Counted from the stretch's first letter, positions 37,201 to 45,980 are shown. The stretch is DNA of 64,000 nucleotides from Mesorhizobium sp. Root102 (GCF_001425625.1 NZ_LMCP01000001.1:617118-681117); one strand, 5' to 3'. A program made the numbers and translations. The notes: generated from the sequence alone by a model not told the origin.

Positions 37201-37829
37201 CTTTCGCCGGCAATGGTACCGAGGACATCGCGATGGCGGATTTCGCGAAATTGTTCGCTCCGGGCGGGCTGATGGACCGGTTCTTCGCACAGAACCTCGC
37301 ATCGCTGATCGACATGACCGGTCAGGACTGGAGCTGGAAACAGGACGCGCGCTTCGGGCGCGACCTGTCGAAGTCGACGCTGAAAGACTTCCAGTTGGCG
37401 GCCGAAATCCGCAACGCCTTTTTTCCCCAGGGCGGCTCGGTGCCCTCGGTCAGCGTGACCTTCACGCCGTTCTCCCTGCATGGCGATGCCGATGCGGCGG
37501 TGCTCGATGTCGACGGCCAGACCGTCCAGAGCAACCAGGCGAGCAACGCGCCAAGCACCGTGAGTTGGCCGAGCGGCACGGCCTTCGGCTCCGCCAGCCT
37601 GAGCCTGACGCCGGAAATGCCAGGCCGCGAATCCGCCATCAAGTTCGAAGGGCCGTGGGCGCTGAAGCGGCTGCTGGACAAGGCGACCGTCACCAGCAAC
37701 GGCAGCAACGTCGAAGCGCGCTTCGTGATCGGCGGGCGCGACGTCACCTATACGATCCAGACTGGTTCAGGCCCCAGCCCCTTCTTCCTTTCCGCACTTT
37801 CCGGATTCAACTGTCCGAAGGCGTTTTGA
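34272..37829 (+). CDS. tssM2: T6SS membrane-complex protein TssM, copy 2 (IcmF)
   Basis: 1185 residues with two N-terminal transmembrane helices (about 7-25 and 42-60). The cytoplasmic NTPase domain keeps its Walker A (GPPGAGKTTALV, 119-130) and VLIDTAGRYTTQD. A further membrane helix lies near 430-450 before the periplasmic IcmF region and the C-terminal beta domain. A Gly/Ser/Gln-rich linker (around 36690-36860) replaces the Lys-rich patch of TssM1. I chose the ATG at 34272 with GGAAG upstream. Both TssM copies look intact and divergent, which argues for separate functions or a mixed membrane complex. No second tssJ, tssK or baseplate gene accompanies it. Confidence 0.94.
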   Translation: MTRWLLRIFSMIALAGFAAAVWFAGPLIRFADTRPLGPAWLRATIIGAIVAALALFYGLRFWQARKAQKELETVVVHNDHRDDDSRVLEARMNEAVAALKRSNGKRNFLYEIPWYVVIGPPGAGKTTALVNSGLNFPLAGSGDAQPVAGVGGTRSCDWWFTDQAVLIDTAGRYTTQDSNAESDKKSWLAFLSLLKRARTRQPINGVILAISLADLISLDDQQLDAHVVEIRSRLREIYETLKIQFPVYLLFTKADLVSGFMDYFGGFDESRRRKVWGATFQTTDRNKNMAAEAPAEFDALARRLAEEMPDRLQEEADPVARISVFGFPAQFGALKERITNFIASLFDPTRSQVNVSLRGLYFSSGTQEGTPIDQVLGAIGRNFGSNPRAHLSGTGKSFFLHDLLTDVIFAESGWVSYDKIAVRRAAIARFAGLGAIALIAAAALGTLALSFTANRSLIASTTQAMSQYRQTADALLKSTEVTDVDLENVIGPLDQLRNLPAGFETSNVPTPIEETFGLSQRERLLSASKTAYRQALERMFRSRLLIQAERTIQARMADPAALYEPLKIYLMLGGKAPKVDDALILSWMKQDWEQNRYPGENNREGREQLEKHLHAMLALDDAYDPVFDLNQPLVEAAQRSLGRMSLADRASALVKSAVYAAALDDFSVSLKSGPEAQLLFERVDGGDLSGLRVPGLYTHAGFNTFYLGQLSRIAQTLVDDQWVLGGGGEQGGIDQELPKLGPELLDRYGKEFATAWNSVLDGLKFKAMLKDKPHYIALSAAASPTSPIEQLFTAIADETALARDAASGKGSGTGVEGGTGQSQDAASMAKGLARIGIQIATGKSQSRAGTGSVSAQNQNPGANIEAQFRSFQALVSGPAGHRPIDALTQNFRDIYQSLQMAADVPSQTERVNANLQLQIATLRANVSRLPKQLGRMVNATADEFEGNVTETSVANLNQMLDQTVTQPCEAAVNGRYPFAGNGTEDIAMADFAKLFAPGGLMDRFFAQNLASLIDMTGQDWSWKQDARFGRDLSKSTLKDFQLAAEIRNAFFPQGGSVPSVSVTFTPFSLHGDADAAVLDVDGQTVQSNQASNAPSTVSWPSGTAFGSASLSLTPEMPGRESAIKFEGPWALKRLLDKATVTSNGSNVEARFVIGGRDVTYTIQTGSGPSPFFLSALSGFNCPKAF

Positions 37830-37988
37830 GATGGACTTCGAGCTTTTCAATGCGGTGACACCTTGCATGAGCCTCCGGCGCCCGGGCCTTAATTTAGATA
37901 CTCTAATGTTCGAGCCTGTGGCAAAGTGGCTCGAGCGGGCGCCTGGCGGTGTGCCGCAGAGGGCGCTTGAGAAGCGCTTGGTGGCAAA

Positions 37989-38768
37989 TTGAACGATGTC
38001 GCCCTTTTCTTCGAGAGCTTCGGCGTGAGCCATAAAGGCTGTGTCCGCGAACTCAATGAGGACAGCTATCTGCTCGAGCCACGAACCGGCCTCTGGGTGG
38101 TGGCCGACGGAATGGGCGGGCATGATGCCGGAGAGGTCGCCTCGGCCAGCATCGTCGACCATCTGGCCACGATCGGCATCGCAAGCTCCGCACCGGATCT
38201 GCGGGCGCGCTTCGAGGACAGGCTGAGCCGAGCCAATGCCGAGATCCGCGGCATATCGGAATCTCGCGGCATAACCATCGGTTCCACTGTCGCCGCCCTA
38301 TTGGCGATGGACGGACGGTTTGCCTGCCTGTGGGCGGGCGACAGCCGGATTTATCTGATCCGCAACGCCTCGATCTCGCAGATTTCGAAAGACCACACCG
38401 AAGTGCAGGAACTCCTCGATCGAGGCATGATCAGTGCAGCCGAGGCGCTCACCTGGCCACGCCGCAATGTCATCACGCATGCGGTCGGCGTCAGCGACGA
38501 ATTCGTCATCGATTTCCAACAAGGCGAACTGATGCCGGGGGACATTTTTGTGTTGAGCACCGATGGGCTGACGGCGCATGTCACCGACGCGGAGATCGAG
38601 GCCGCAGTCGTATCGGCGACACCTCAGGCGGCGTGCGAAAATCTGCTGGAAACGGTGCTGATGCGGGGCGGAACAGACAATGTCACCATCGTGCTGGTGA
38701 AGATCCGAAATGGGCGCAACGGACAATCGCTCCACCCTGATCTGTCCGGAGCGGAGGGCCGAGGCTGA
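37989..38768 (+). CDS. pppA: PP2C-family phosphatase of the T6SS switch (PppA/Stp1)
   Basis: 259 residues with the ordered metal-binding motifs of PP2C phosphatases: NEDSYL near the start, VVADGMGGHDAGE, LWAGDSRIYLI, KDHTEVQ, and the late DIFVLSTDGL and GGTDNVTIVLV. In characterised systems PppA removes the phosphates placed by PpkA and resets T6SS firing. A TTG at 37989 is the only usable start: an in-frame stop lies at 37968-37970 and later ATGs would delete the first metal motif. Only a weak GGTGG site precedes it, so it may be weakly translated. The stop overlaps the ppkA start. Confidence 0.9.
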   Translation: MNDVALFFESFGVSHKGCVRELNEDSYLLEPRTGLWVVADGMGGHDAGEVASASIVDHLATIGIASSAPDLRARFEDRLSRANAEIRGISESRGITIGSTVAALLAMDGRFACLWAGDSRIYLIRNASISQISKDHTEVQELLDRGMISAAEALTWPRRNVITHAVGVSDEFVIDFQQGELMPGDIFVLSTDGLTAHVTDAEIEAAVVSATPQAACENLLETVLMRGGTDNVTIVLVKIRNGRNGQSLHPDLSGAEGRG

Positions 38769-41251
38769 TGAGCGCCGACGACAAGACGCGAATATCGCCG
38801 CAGGTGGCCAATACCGCCGTAGGCACGCAACTCAGCGGCATCTACGAACTTGATGAGCGGATCGCGTTCGGCGGCATGGGCGAGGTCTACCGTGGCCACA
38901 ACATCCAGACCGGAGACCACGTCGCGATCAAGATCGTCCTGCCCGAGTTTGCCCGTGACCAGACGATCCTGTCCTTGTTTCGCAAGGAGGCCTCGATCCT
39001 CAACCACCTGTCGCATGATGCGGTCGTGCGATACCACGTCTTCACCATAGATCCCGGGATCGGCCGTCCCTACCTTGCCATGGAGTTCGTCGACGGCGAG
39101 TCGCTGTACGACATCATGCGACGTGGCCCGATGCCGACGGAAGAGGTGCGCAAGCTCTGCCATCGCCTCGCATCCGGCCTGAGCGCCGTGCATCAAGCGG
39201 GAGCAATCCATCGCGACCTCTCGCCGGACAATATCATCCTGCCAGGGGGCCGGGTCGACCGCGCAAAGATCATCGATTTCGGCATCGCGCGATCAGCGAC
39301 CGTAGGCGGGGAGACGCTGATCGGCGGAAAGTTTGCGGGAAAGTACAACTACGTTTCGCCCGAACAGCTCGGGCTCTACAGCGGCGACGTCAGTGAACAG
39401 TCCGACATCTACAGCCTTGGGCTTGTGCTGGCCGCCGCTCTGCGCGGGAAACCGATCGACATGAGCGGATCGCAGTTCGAGATCATCGAAAAGCGCCGTG
39501 CCGTGCCCGATCTCTCCGACATCGACGACGATATTCGGGGCATTGTTGAAGCCATGCTGCAACCGGATCCGCGAGACCGGCCGGTCAGCATGGCTGATAT
39601 CGCCAGGATGACGCGTGGCGAAGACGAAGGAACAACGCCGCCGACGTCCATCACACCCCGCAACCGGCCGGCTTTGCCACCGGCCGGGTATACCCTTGCT
39701 CCTGATCCCAAGGGCCAGCCCCAGCCATCCAATGTAGCGGGACACAACGCGCCGACGGCAACCGGTCCGGGCGAGCAGCGCTTCGTCCCGCATGTCCGGC
39801 CCGCGCATTTGTCCGAACCGCAGCCTTCGCCGGTCGCCGGCCCTCCGCGCGCGGTCACGGCGGATGTGGCTGGAAGACCCACAAAGACCCGAACCATCGC
39901 GATCGCTGCCTTGGCGACGCTGGCCGTCGCCTCAGGCACGGGCCTGTATCTGAGCGGCTTCATGACGCCGGCGACGCCGACTGCCGGCAAGACATCGCTT
40001 TCCGCGCCCGAACCATCAAAGCCTGCACCGGAAACGTCAAAGCCGACCTCGACGGACAAAGTCGCGAACGCGCCCGAACCGGCAAAGCCAGTTCCGCCCG
40101 CGCAGCCGGAGGCCAGCTTGCCGCCGGCTGAAAACCATCCAGATGGCGCGGCAACTCAAAAGCCGCAGCCGGCCAAGCCCGCCGAACTCCCTTCGCAGAC
40201 CGAGGAATCCGCGAAGCCGCCGGCAATGGAAGCGCAACCGCAAACAGAGGCGAGCGCCCCGCCGGCTGGAAGCCAGGCAGATGCCAAGGCAGTGCAAACG
40301 CCGGAGCCGGCGAAGCCCGCTGTCCCCGCGCAAACCGAGGAACCCCCGAAGTCATCGGCAACGGACGCGCAGCAGCCGACCGAAAAGACCCCGCCGGCCC
40401 AGCCAGAGGTTGTGGAGAGCCCAAAGCCCGAACCCGAACCACAGCCCAGCCAGCCGGCAGCGCCCAAGGTGGCCGCGCCGGCGCCCAAACCCACCGCAAG
40501 CCAGACAGATGTCGCGAACGCCGAGAGCCAAAAGACCGTACCACCGGCAGCCAAACAGCCGGACCAACCTGTCGTCGCATTGAACGTACCCAAACCGGCG
40601 GTTCCCCCGGTCGTCGACGACATCGCGCAACGAGTCGCCTGGGTTCGCGACTTCGGCGGCGGCGACTGTTTCTATGCGACCATGAATTCATCAACCGACA
40701 CGGCCGCCGCGATCGAAGGATTTGGAACGGCGGTCCAGCCATTCGAACGGATGCTGGGCGATTTCCAGGCAAAATTCCATGTCGAGCCCGACATCAGCGT
40801 CCGCCTCATTGAGCCGAGCCAATGCGAAGTCACCAATTTTCTGCGCTTTCTGGGGCAGACCGCGGCCGACAAGCCGCAGCTTGTTCTCGACCGGACATCG
40901 GTGCCGAACGGTACGCCAATCCGCGGCACGCTGGTGACGCGTGGCGGGCTCATTTCCAGCGTGCTGCTGATCGATCATAAGGGCATGGTGTTCAATCTCG
41001 ACGACCGCATCGTCGCGCAATCGGACAAGGCTACCTTCAGCATTCCGATTGGCCTCGGCGCCGCCGACAAGGCTGCCGGAAAGGCTGTGCCGCAGATCAT
41101 AATGGTGATCACGGGCCCGCAGGATATTCAGGCGGCTGCGTTCTCCACGCCCACGCCAGCCTCGGTGCTGCTCCCCAAGATTCTCGAGGAAATCGAGATC
41201 GACGGATCTCAGTTCTCAGCCACTGCCAAGTATTTCCGGCTCGGCGGATAG
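38768..41251 (+). CDS. ppkA: T6SS-linked membrane Ser/Thr kinase PpkA (ImpN)
   Basis: 827 residues. The N-terminal Hanks-type kinase domain has a glycine loop FGGMGEVY (34-41), VAIK with Lys55, HRD at 148-150 and DFG at 170-172. The catalytic loop reads HRDLSPDN, with Ser where most kinases have Lys. A transmembrane helix lies at about 376-396. A periplasmic Pro/Ala/Lys/Glu-rich linker of about 220 residues follows, then a C-terminal sensor-like domain (from DIAQRVAWVRDFGGGDCFY). PpkA phosphorylates Fha or TssL in Pseudomonas and Agrobacterium to promote secretion. It is next to its presumed antagonist PppA, with a TGATG overlap. The linker probably crosses the cell-wall layer. Confidence 0.92.
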   Translation: MSADDKTRISPQVANTAVGTQLSGIYELDERIAFGGMGEVYRGHNIQTGDHVAIKIVLPEFARDQTILSLFRKEASILNHLSHDAVVRYHVFTIDPGIGRPYLAMEFVDGESLYDIMRRGPMPTEEVRKLCHRLASGLSAVHQAGAIHRDLSPDNIILPGGRVDRAKIIDFGIARSATVGGETLIGGKFAGKYNYVSPEQLGLYSGDVSEQSDIYSLGLVLAAALRGKPIDMSGSQFEIIEKRRAVPDLSDIDDDIRGIVEAMLQPDPRDRPVSMADIARMTRGEDEGTTPPTSITPRNRPALPPAGYTLAPDPKGQPQPSNVAGHNAPTATGPGEQRFVPHVRPAHLSEPQPSPVAGPPRAVTADVAGRPTKTRTIAIAALATLAVASGTGLYLSGFMTPATPTAGKTSLSAPEPSKPAPETSKPTSTDKVANAPEPAKPVPPAQPEASLPPAENHPDGAATQKPQPAKPAELPSQTEESAKPPAMEAQPQTEASAPPAGSQADAKAVQTPEPAKPAVPAQTEEPPKSSATDAQQPTEKTPPAQPEVVESPKPEPEPQPSQPAAPKVAAPAPKPTASQTDVANAESQKTVPPAAKQPDQPVVALNVPKPAVPPVVDDIAQRVAWVRDFGGGDCFYATMNSSTDTAAAIEGFGTAVQPFERMLGDFQAKFHVEPDISVRLIEPSQCEVTNFLRFLGQTAADKPQLVLDRTSVPNGTPIRGTLVTRGGLISSVLLIDHKGMVFNLDDRIVAQSDKATFSIPIGLGAADKAAGKAVPQIIMVITGPQDIQAAAFSTPTPASVLLPKILEEIEIDGSQFSATAKYFRLGG

Positions 41252-41358
41252 CATGGGCGCGCCCGATGGAACGCTGCCCGTGTTTGCCTCACTCGTCCGC
41301 CGACCTGCCCATAAAGCAGCGTGATCCGGTTCGAGCCCTGCTTGCGCTGACGGGCCGC

Positions 41359-41769
41359 ATGAAGCTTGCGGTCATCTCGGGCGCGGCGCTGCTGGCCGTG
41401 CTGTCATCGGGCGAAGCGCGAGCCGAGTTCACGGTCTGCAATCAGACACTCGACGTCGTCAATCTCGCGGTGGGCCAGAAGATCGACAATGCGGACCAGA
41501 CCGACGGCTGGTGGACGATCGGCGCAAATCAATGCGTGAACGTCATCCGCGAGGAACTGACGAACCGCTATATCTACATCTATGCCACGGACGTGTTTGG
41601 CCATGCGATCCTCACCGGATCGACCGAAATGTGTATCGAGCGACGACGTTTCTCGATCCGCGGCATCGAAGAATGCTGGCAGCGCGGCCATATCGCGGCG
41701 CAATTTCTCGAAGTCGATACGCTCGAACAGGTGCGGTGGACGTTCTTCCTGACCGGAAGCAGCCAGTGA
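41359..41769 (+). CDS. Secreted DUF1036 protein
   Basis: 136 residues beginning with a clear signal peptide (KLAVISGAALLAVLSSGEARA), so the mature protein should be periplasmic. The mature part has DUF1036 features: FTVCNQTLDVVNLAVGQ, a Trp-rich DGWWTIGANQC and the YIYATDVFG strand, plus four cysteines that could form disulfides. The ATG at 41359 gives a signal sequence directly; an open frame continues upstream to 41266 without one. Function is unknown; the gene sits between ppkA and the wall hydrolase and may serve the periplasmic part of PpkA or the TssM complexes. Confidence 0.78.
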   Translation: MKLAVISGAALLAVLSSGEARAEFTVCNQTLDVVNLAVGQKIDNADQTDGWWTIGANQCVNVIREELTNRYIYIYATDVFGHAILTGSTEMCIERRRFSIRGIEECWQRGHIAAQFLEVDTLEQVRWTFFLTGSSQ

Positions 41770-41783
41770 CGCACAGTATAGAC

Positions 41784-44135
41784 ATGAGCTTCAGGCAGAA
41801 AAAGCAGGCGCGCCTTGCGCTTCGCAGACGCAAGCTCTGGCGCCGGCTGCTTGCCGGTCTTGCCGCGATTGTCATGCTGTCGATCGCCGTGGGCTTCTAC
41901 CTCACCGCGGACTATTGGTCGTTCGGCGACGAAGACGAAGAACTCCACGCGGTCGAAGGGGTGGACGACGTGCCGGCCGATGCATCGGTCTATGTGCCTG
42001 CCATCATCGACCTTGCCGGGGATCCGATGTGGATTACCCTTGCCCCCGACGCCGACACCTCGTCGAAGGGGCATTCGATCGCAAGGCCGTCGGATCTCGA
42101 TCAGGCCGGGGTTTCTCCGCAGATCGAAATCCTGTCGGATGTGATGCTCAGCGCCAGCGAAAAATTCATGACGACGATACCGTCGACGCAGGAGGATTTC
42201 GCATTCTTCCAGGCGCAACGGCAGACAGCCCCGCCGCCGTCCAACGATCTGCAGGACGATCTTCAGCCACCGGCGGGGGACCTGCAGAACGATCTTCAGC
42301 CCTCGCCTGCTCCCAACGAGGCTCCGGCGGCTGCGGGACAGCAGGTGGGCACCGATGATCCCGAAGCCGGCTGGGGTGAAACAATCGATGCAGGCGAGGC
42401 AGCCCTGCCCGCATTCCAGAAGACGCAGATCGAAAACAACACGAGTGTCGCAACCGTCACGAATGAGTATCAGCGGTTCGAGGCGACCGAAGACACTTTC
42501 GTGAAAATCCTCAACGACCGCAGCCTGGACAGCGTTGCGCTCGATGCTCATTTCTCCGCCGAGGACGCCAAGCTGGCGGGCGAAGCTCTAAAGGCGCTTT
42601 TCAACCGGGAAGGCCTGGAACCGGGTTATGTCGTCGCCATGCGCGGTTTCAGGCCGACTCGCGAGACGACAACAATGTCGCTCATGCAGGTGTCGATCTA
42701 CGCCAAGAACGTATTTGTCGGCACGCTGACGCGCAACGCCGCGGGCGCATTCGTATCGGGTGTCGATCCCTGGGTCCGCGAAGATCTGTTCAACTATTCG
42801 GGCGCACCGGAGGAAGGCACGCACAAGCGGCAGTATCGCCTGCTCGACGCGATCTATTCAACGGCGGCGCGCAACAAAGTTCCGACCGGCGTGATCGGCG
42901 AAGCGATCATGTACCTGTCGAGAGGACAGGATCTGGACGCCTTCGCCAGCGAGGACCAGCGCCTTGTCCTGATCTATTCGCAAACGCCGCGCGGCAAGGG
43001 CGAGACGGACGGGCGCGTGTTGTATGTCGGTGTGCAGGGTAGTGAAAAGAGCCTCGAATGCTTCGTCTTCCAGCAAGGTGACGGTCAGTTTGCATGCGTT
43101 ACCGGCGATGATCAGGTTCGCTCGCTGACGGTCACCAACGGCATGGTCACGCCGGTCAACGGGGTCATGACGTCCACCTTCGGTCCACGCAAGCACCCAA
43201 TTCTGGGCGTGGTTCGCATCCACAAGGGCGTCGATTGGGCGGCCCCGGTGGGTACGCCGATCGCGGCAGCCTTCGACGGCGAGATCACCTTCCAGGGCGA
43301 CGGCGGCGGTTACGGCAACCTGGTGAAAATTGCGGATGCCAATGGAAGCGAGACGCGCTACGCGCATATGCAGAAATTCGCAATAGCAAGCGGTGTCGGC
43401 ACAAAGGTGAAGGCCGGCGACATCATTGGCTATATCGGCACCACCGGCCTGTCTACCGGACCGCATCTGCATTTCGAACTCTATCAGAATGGCGAGGCGA
43501 TCGATCCGCTGGGCACGGTGACCGCCGCGGTGGCAACGAATGATCCTGCTGTCGAGACGCTGACCGACCGTATCGTTCATGTCGAAAGTGGTGGCAGCGC
43601 TCGCGCCAAGAACCCAAATTCTTCAGCAACCGGCGCAGGCCAGTTCATAACGAAGACCTGGATCCGGATGATGAACACCTACCGCCCTGAGCTAGCACGA
43701 ACGCTGTCGACCGCCGATCTGCTCGCTCTGCGCTACGACGCCACGATCTCGCGCGAGATGGTGCGAAATCTGGCGCGGGAAGGCGAAGCCTATCTTCGGG
43801 CACGCGGCCATCAAATCACAGCCGGCCGGCTCTATCTCTGCCATTTCCTGGGCATGGAAGGCGCGCATCAGGTGCTGTCTGCGTCGAGTTCGGCGCAACT
43901 GAGCGCCGTGCTCGGGTCCGCCGTCATTCAAGCCAATCCCTTTCTCACGGGCAAGACGGCTGGCTATGTCGTGGATTGGGCAGAAAGGAAAATGGGTCAG
44001 AAGGTTGCTCGGGTGGCGACCGACGCCGGCCAGCAGACAACCAGCACGACGGAAATCCGCCAGACATCGCCGGAGTTCGAAAAATACAAGCAAGCCGTCA
44101 CGGCCGTCATAAGCTCGATTCAGAATACGCTTTGA
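41784..44135 (+). CDS. Bifunctional peptidoglycan hydrolase: M23 endopeptidase plus lysozyme-like domain
   Basis: 783 residues anchored by one N-terminal transmembrane helix (about 20-40). A Pro/Gln/Asp-rich linker and a middle domain follow (NEYQRFEATEDTFVKILNDR onward). The M23 domain has STFGPRKHPILG, HKGVDW (His480, Asp484) and HLHFEL (His561, His563), the zinc site of LytM-type enzymes. After it comes a lysozyme/transglycosylase-like domain with HVESGGSARAKNPNSSATG and GQF, placing the candidate acid Glu601. So one protein could cut both peptide crosslinks and glycan strands. Its place at the end of the ppkA operon suggests it opens the wall for the T6SS membrane complex. An alternative is a secreted wall-degrading effector, but the membrane anchor speaks against that. 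Confidence 0.88.
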   Translation: MSFRQKKQARLALRRRKLWRRLLAGLAAIVMLSIAVGFYLTADYWSFGDEDEELHAVEGVDDVPADASVYVPAIIDLAGDPMWITLAPDADTSSKGHSIARPSDLDQAGVSPQIEILSDVMLSASEKFMTTIPSTQEDFAFFQAQRQTAPPPSNDLQDDLQPPAGDLQNDLQPSPAPNEAPAAAGQQVGTDDPEAGWGETIDAGEAALPAFQKTQIENNTSVATVTNEYQRFEATEDTFVKILNDRSLDSVALDAHFSAEDAKLAGEALKALFNREGLEPGYVVAMRGFRPTRETTTMSLMQVSIYAKNVFVGTLTRNAAGAFVSGVDPWVREDLFNYSGAPEEGTHKRQYRLLDAIYSTAARNKVPTGVIGEAIMYLSRGQDLDAFASEDQRLVLIYSQTPRGKGETDGRVLYVGVQGSEKSLECFVFQQGDGQFACVTGDDQVRSLTVTNGMVTPVNGVMTSTFGPRKHPILGVVRIHKGVDWAAPVGTPIAAAFDGEITFQGDGGGYGNLVKIADANGSETRYAHMQKFAIASGVGTKVKAGDIIGYIGTTGLSTGPHLHFELYQNGEAIDPLGTVTAAVATNDPAVETLTDRIVHVESGGSARAKNPNSSATGAGQFITKTWIRMMNTYRPELARTLSTADLLALRYDATISREMVRNLAREGEAYLRARGHQITAGRLYLCHFLGMEGAHQVLSASSSAQLSAVLGSAVIQANPFLTGKTAGYVVDWAERKMGQKVARVATDAGQQTTSTTEIRQTSPEFEKYKQAVTAVISSIQNTL

Positions 44136-44235
44136 ACCTGCCCTTGTGGTTTATGAGCTGCCATCGGACCATTGGTGCTCCCGCTGCAAAGTGTTATTAT
44201 ATGCGACTTTTTTCGGGCCCTTTGTGAACCAAGAC

Positions 44236-44251
44236 TGTGGTCGAGATCACA
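44236..44251. promoter_or_regulatory. Crp-type site upstream of the first caspase gene
   Basis: TGTGGTCGAGATCACA matches the classical Crp consensus TGTGATCTAGATCACA at 14 of 16 positions. Its centre is about 108 bases upstream of the ATG at 44352 and it lies in the gap after the T6SS operon. A second, perfect-core site is at 60238-60253. Binding is inferred. Confidence 0.45.
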
Positions 44252-44351
44252 TACGTCCAAGAGCCATTTTTGGCATAAGCGACCGTGTCGCTGACGAAAT
44301 TTAGCATGCGCAGACATCAACAGTGCGCCCTGATGGGCGGAGGGCTGGTCC

Positions 44352-45962
44352 ATGAAAGCGTTCACCGTATTTCTGAGCGGATTTCTCCTTTTTATCCTTG
44401 CCGCGTTCAGCGCTGGGGCAGCCGCGCCCGTCGCCAAGCGCGTCGCACTGGTCATCGGCAACAGCAAATATGTTCATGCTGTCGCCTTGCCCAACCCCGC
44501 CAACGACGCGCACCTTATCGCATCTACGCTGCGCAATGCCGGCTTCGAGGTGATCGAGGGGATGGATCAGGACAATGCCGGCATGCACAGCCTCATCAGC
44601 CGGTTCACAGAGCAATCCTACGACGCCGACCTCGCCGTCATCTTTTATGCCGGGCACGGCATGCAGGTCGATGGCAAGAATTTTCTGATACCGGTCGATG
44701 CCGAGCTGACGTCGCCGGCCTATCTCAAGACCCGCACCATTCAGGTCGACGACTTCCTGGCGGCGCTGCCGCCCGATCCGGCGGTCGGCGTCATCATCCT
44801 CGATGCCTGCCGCGACAATCCACTGGCCAGGACGCTGGCCGCCTCGCTGCCGAAGTCGCGCTCGTTGGGCTCCGGTCTGGCGCCGATCGAAGCAAAATCG
44901 GAAGGCGTAGGCACAGGCGGCATCCTGATCGCCTATGCAACCGATCCGGGCGCCATCGCTTTCGACGGCAACGGCGTCAACAGCCCGTACTCCACGGCGC
45001 TCGCCAGGCACCTGACCGAACCCGGCATTGAGATCCAAAGCGCGCTGACGCGCGTGCGCGGCGAAGTGACCGAGACGACACAAGGTCGCCAGAGGCCCTG
45101 GCACAACGCGTCGCTGGGGCGCGAGGTCTTCATGGGACCCGTGGCGATGGCCGCGCCTGCGGCAAAGCCTGCCGATGCCGCCGCGGCCACCGCTCCTGCC
45201 CCAGTTGCTGGTGACGCGCCTTCCTGGGAAGTCGAGCAGCGGCTCTGGGATGAAGCATCCAAACGCAACTCGGTGCCGTTCTACGAGGCTTATCTCGAGC
45301 AGTTCCCAAACGGCCGCTTCGCCACAGTGGCGCGGCTGAACATTGATGAATTGAACGACCCGAAAGCCCAAAACCGGCAGGTCGCGGCACTCGATACGGA
45401 CCAGGCGAATGCCAGTTCCGGCTCCGCGGTGCGCACCTCGGTCGGCGTCCCGGACCAGGTCAAGCAGACACCGGGCACCGAATTGACCGAAAGTGCCATT
45501 GGCCTCGACCGCCAGGGTCGCATCGACCTACAATTGCGCATCGAAGCGTTGGGCAACGAGCTTGGCCGCGTCGACGGAAACATCGGCCCACAGACCCGTC
45601 AGGCGATCGGCATCTGGCAAGCGAAGAACGGCCTGCCGCAGACCACCTATCTGACACGCGAGCAACTTGCATTCCTCGTGATCCAGACAGATCCGATGAT
45701 GGAAGCCGTGCGCGCCAGATATGCTGCCGATCAGGCCCGTGCGACGCAGCCGAAAAAGCAAGTGGTAGAGAAGGTCCGCACGCAGAGACCGGTGGCGCAG
45801 AAACCCCGCAAACAAAAACAGGTCGTTCAGAAGCGGCGCAACCGGGAGACCGTGGTGCTGCGGGATGATGATCTTCCGCCGCCCCGGGACAATAACGACT
45901 TCCTCACCAAGGCGCTGATCTTCGGCACCGGTGTGGCAGTAGGCGGCGTGCTCAAGAACTGA
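44352..45962 (+). CDS. Secreted caspase-fold (C14) protein with peptidoglycan-binding domain
   Basis: 536 residues with an N-terminal signal peptide (about 1-24). The caspase-like domain begins at RVALVIGNSKY and keeps the catalytic dyad: His102 in FYAGHGMQ and Cys153 in LDACRDNP. The C-terminal part contains a PG_binding_1 domain (RVDGNIGPQTRQAIGIWQAK, then GLPQTTYLT) and a Lys/Arg/Gln-rich tail ending in a small hydrophobic segment. The protein should act outside the inner membrane, attached to peptidoglycan. GGAGGG lies eight bases before the ATG. Its substrate is unknown. It is the first of three caspase-fold genes in this island and runs opposite to the other two. Confidence 0.88.
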   Translation: MKAFTVFLSGFLLFILAAFSAGAAAPVAKRVALVIGNSKYVHAVALPNPANDAHLIASTLRNAGFEVIEGMDQDNAGMHSLISRFTEQSYDADLAVIFYAGHGMQVDGKNFLIPVDAELTSPAYLKTRTIQVDDFLAALPPDPAVGVIILDACRDNPLARTLAASLPKSRSLGSGLAPIEAKSEGVGTGGILIAYATDPGAIAFDGNGVNSPYSTALARHLTEPGIEIQSALTRVRGEVTETTQGRQRPWHNASLGREVFMGPVAMAAPAAKPADAAAATAPAPVAGDAPSWEVEQRLWDEASKRNSVPFYEAYLEQFPNGRFATVARLNIDELNDPKAQNRQVAALDTDQANASSGSAVRTSVGVPDQVKQTPGTELTESAIGLDRQGRIDLQLRIEALGNELGRVDGNIGPQTRQAIGIWQAKNGLPQTTYLTREQLAFLVIQTDPMMEAVRARYAADQARATQPKKQVVEKVRTQRPVAQKPRKQKQVVQKRRNRETVVLRDDDLPPPRDNNDFLTKALIFGTGVAVGGVLKN

Positions 45963-45980
45963 CCGCCGGCGTTCCTGGAG

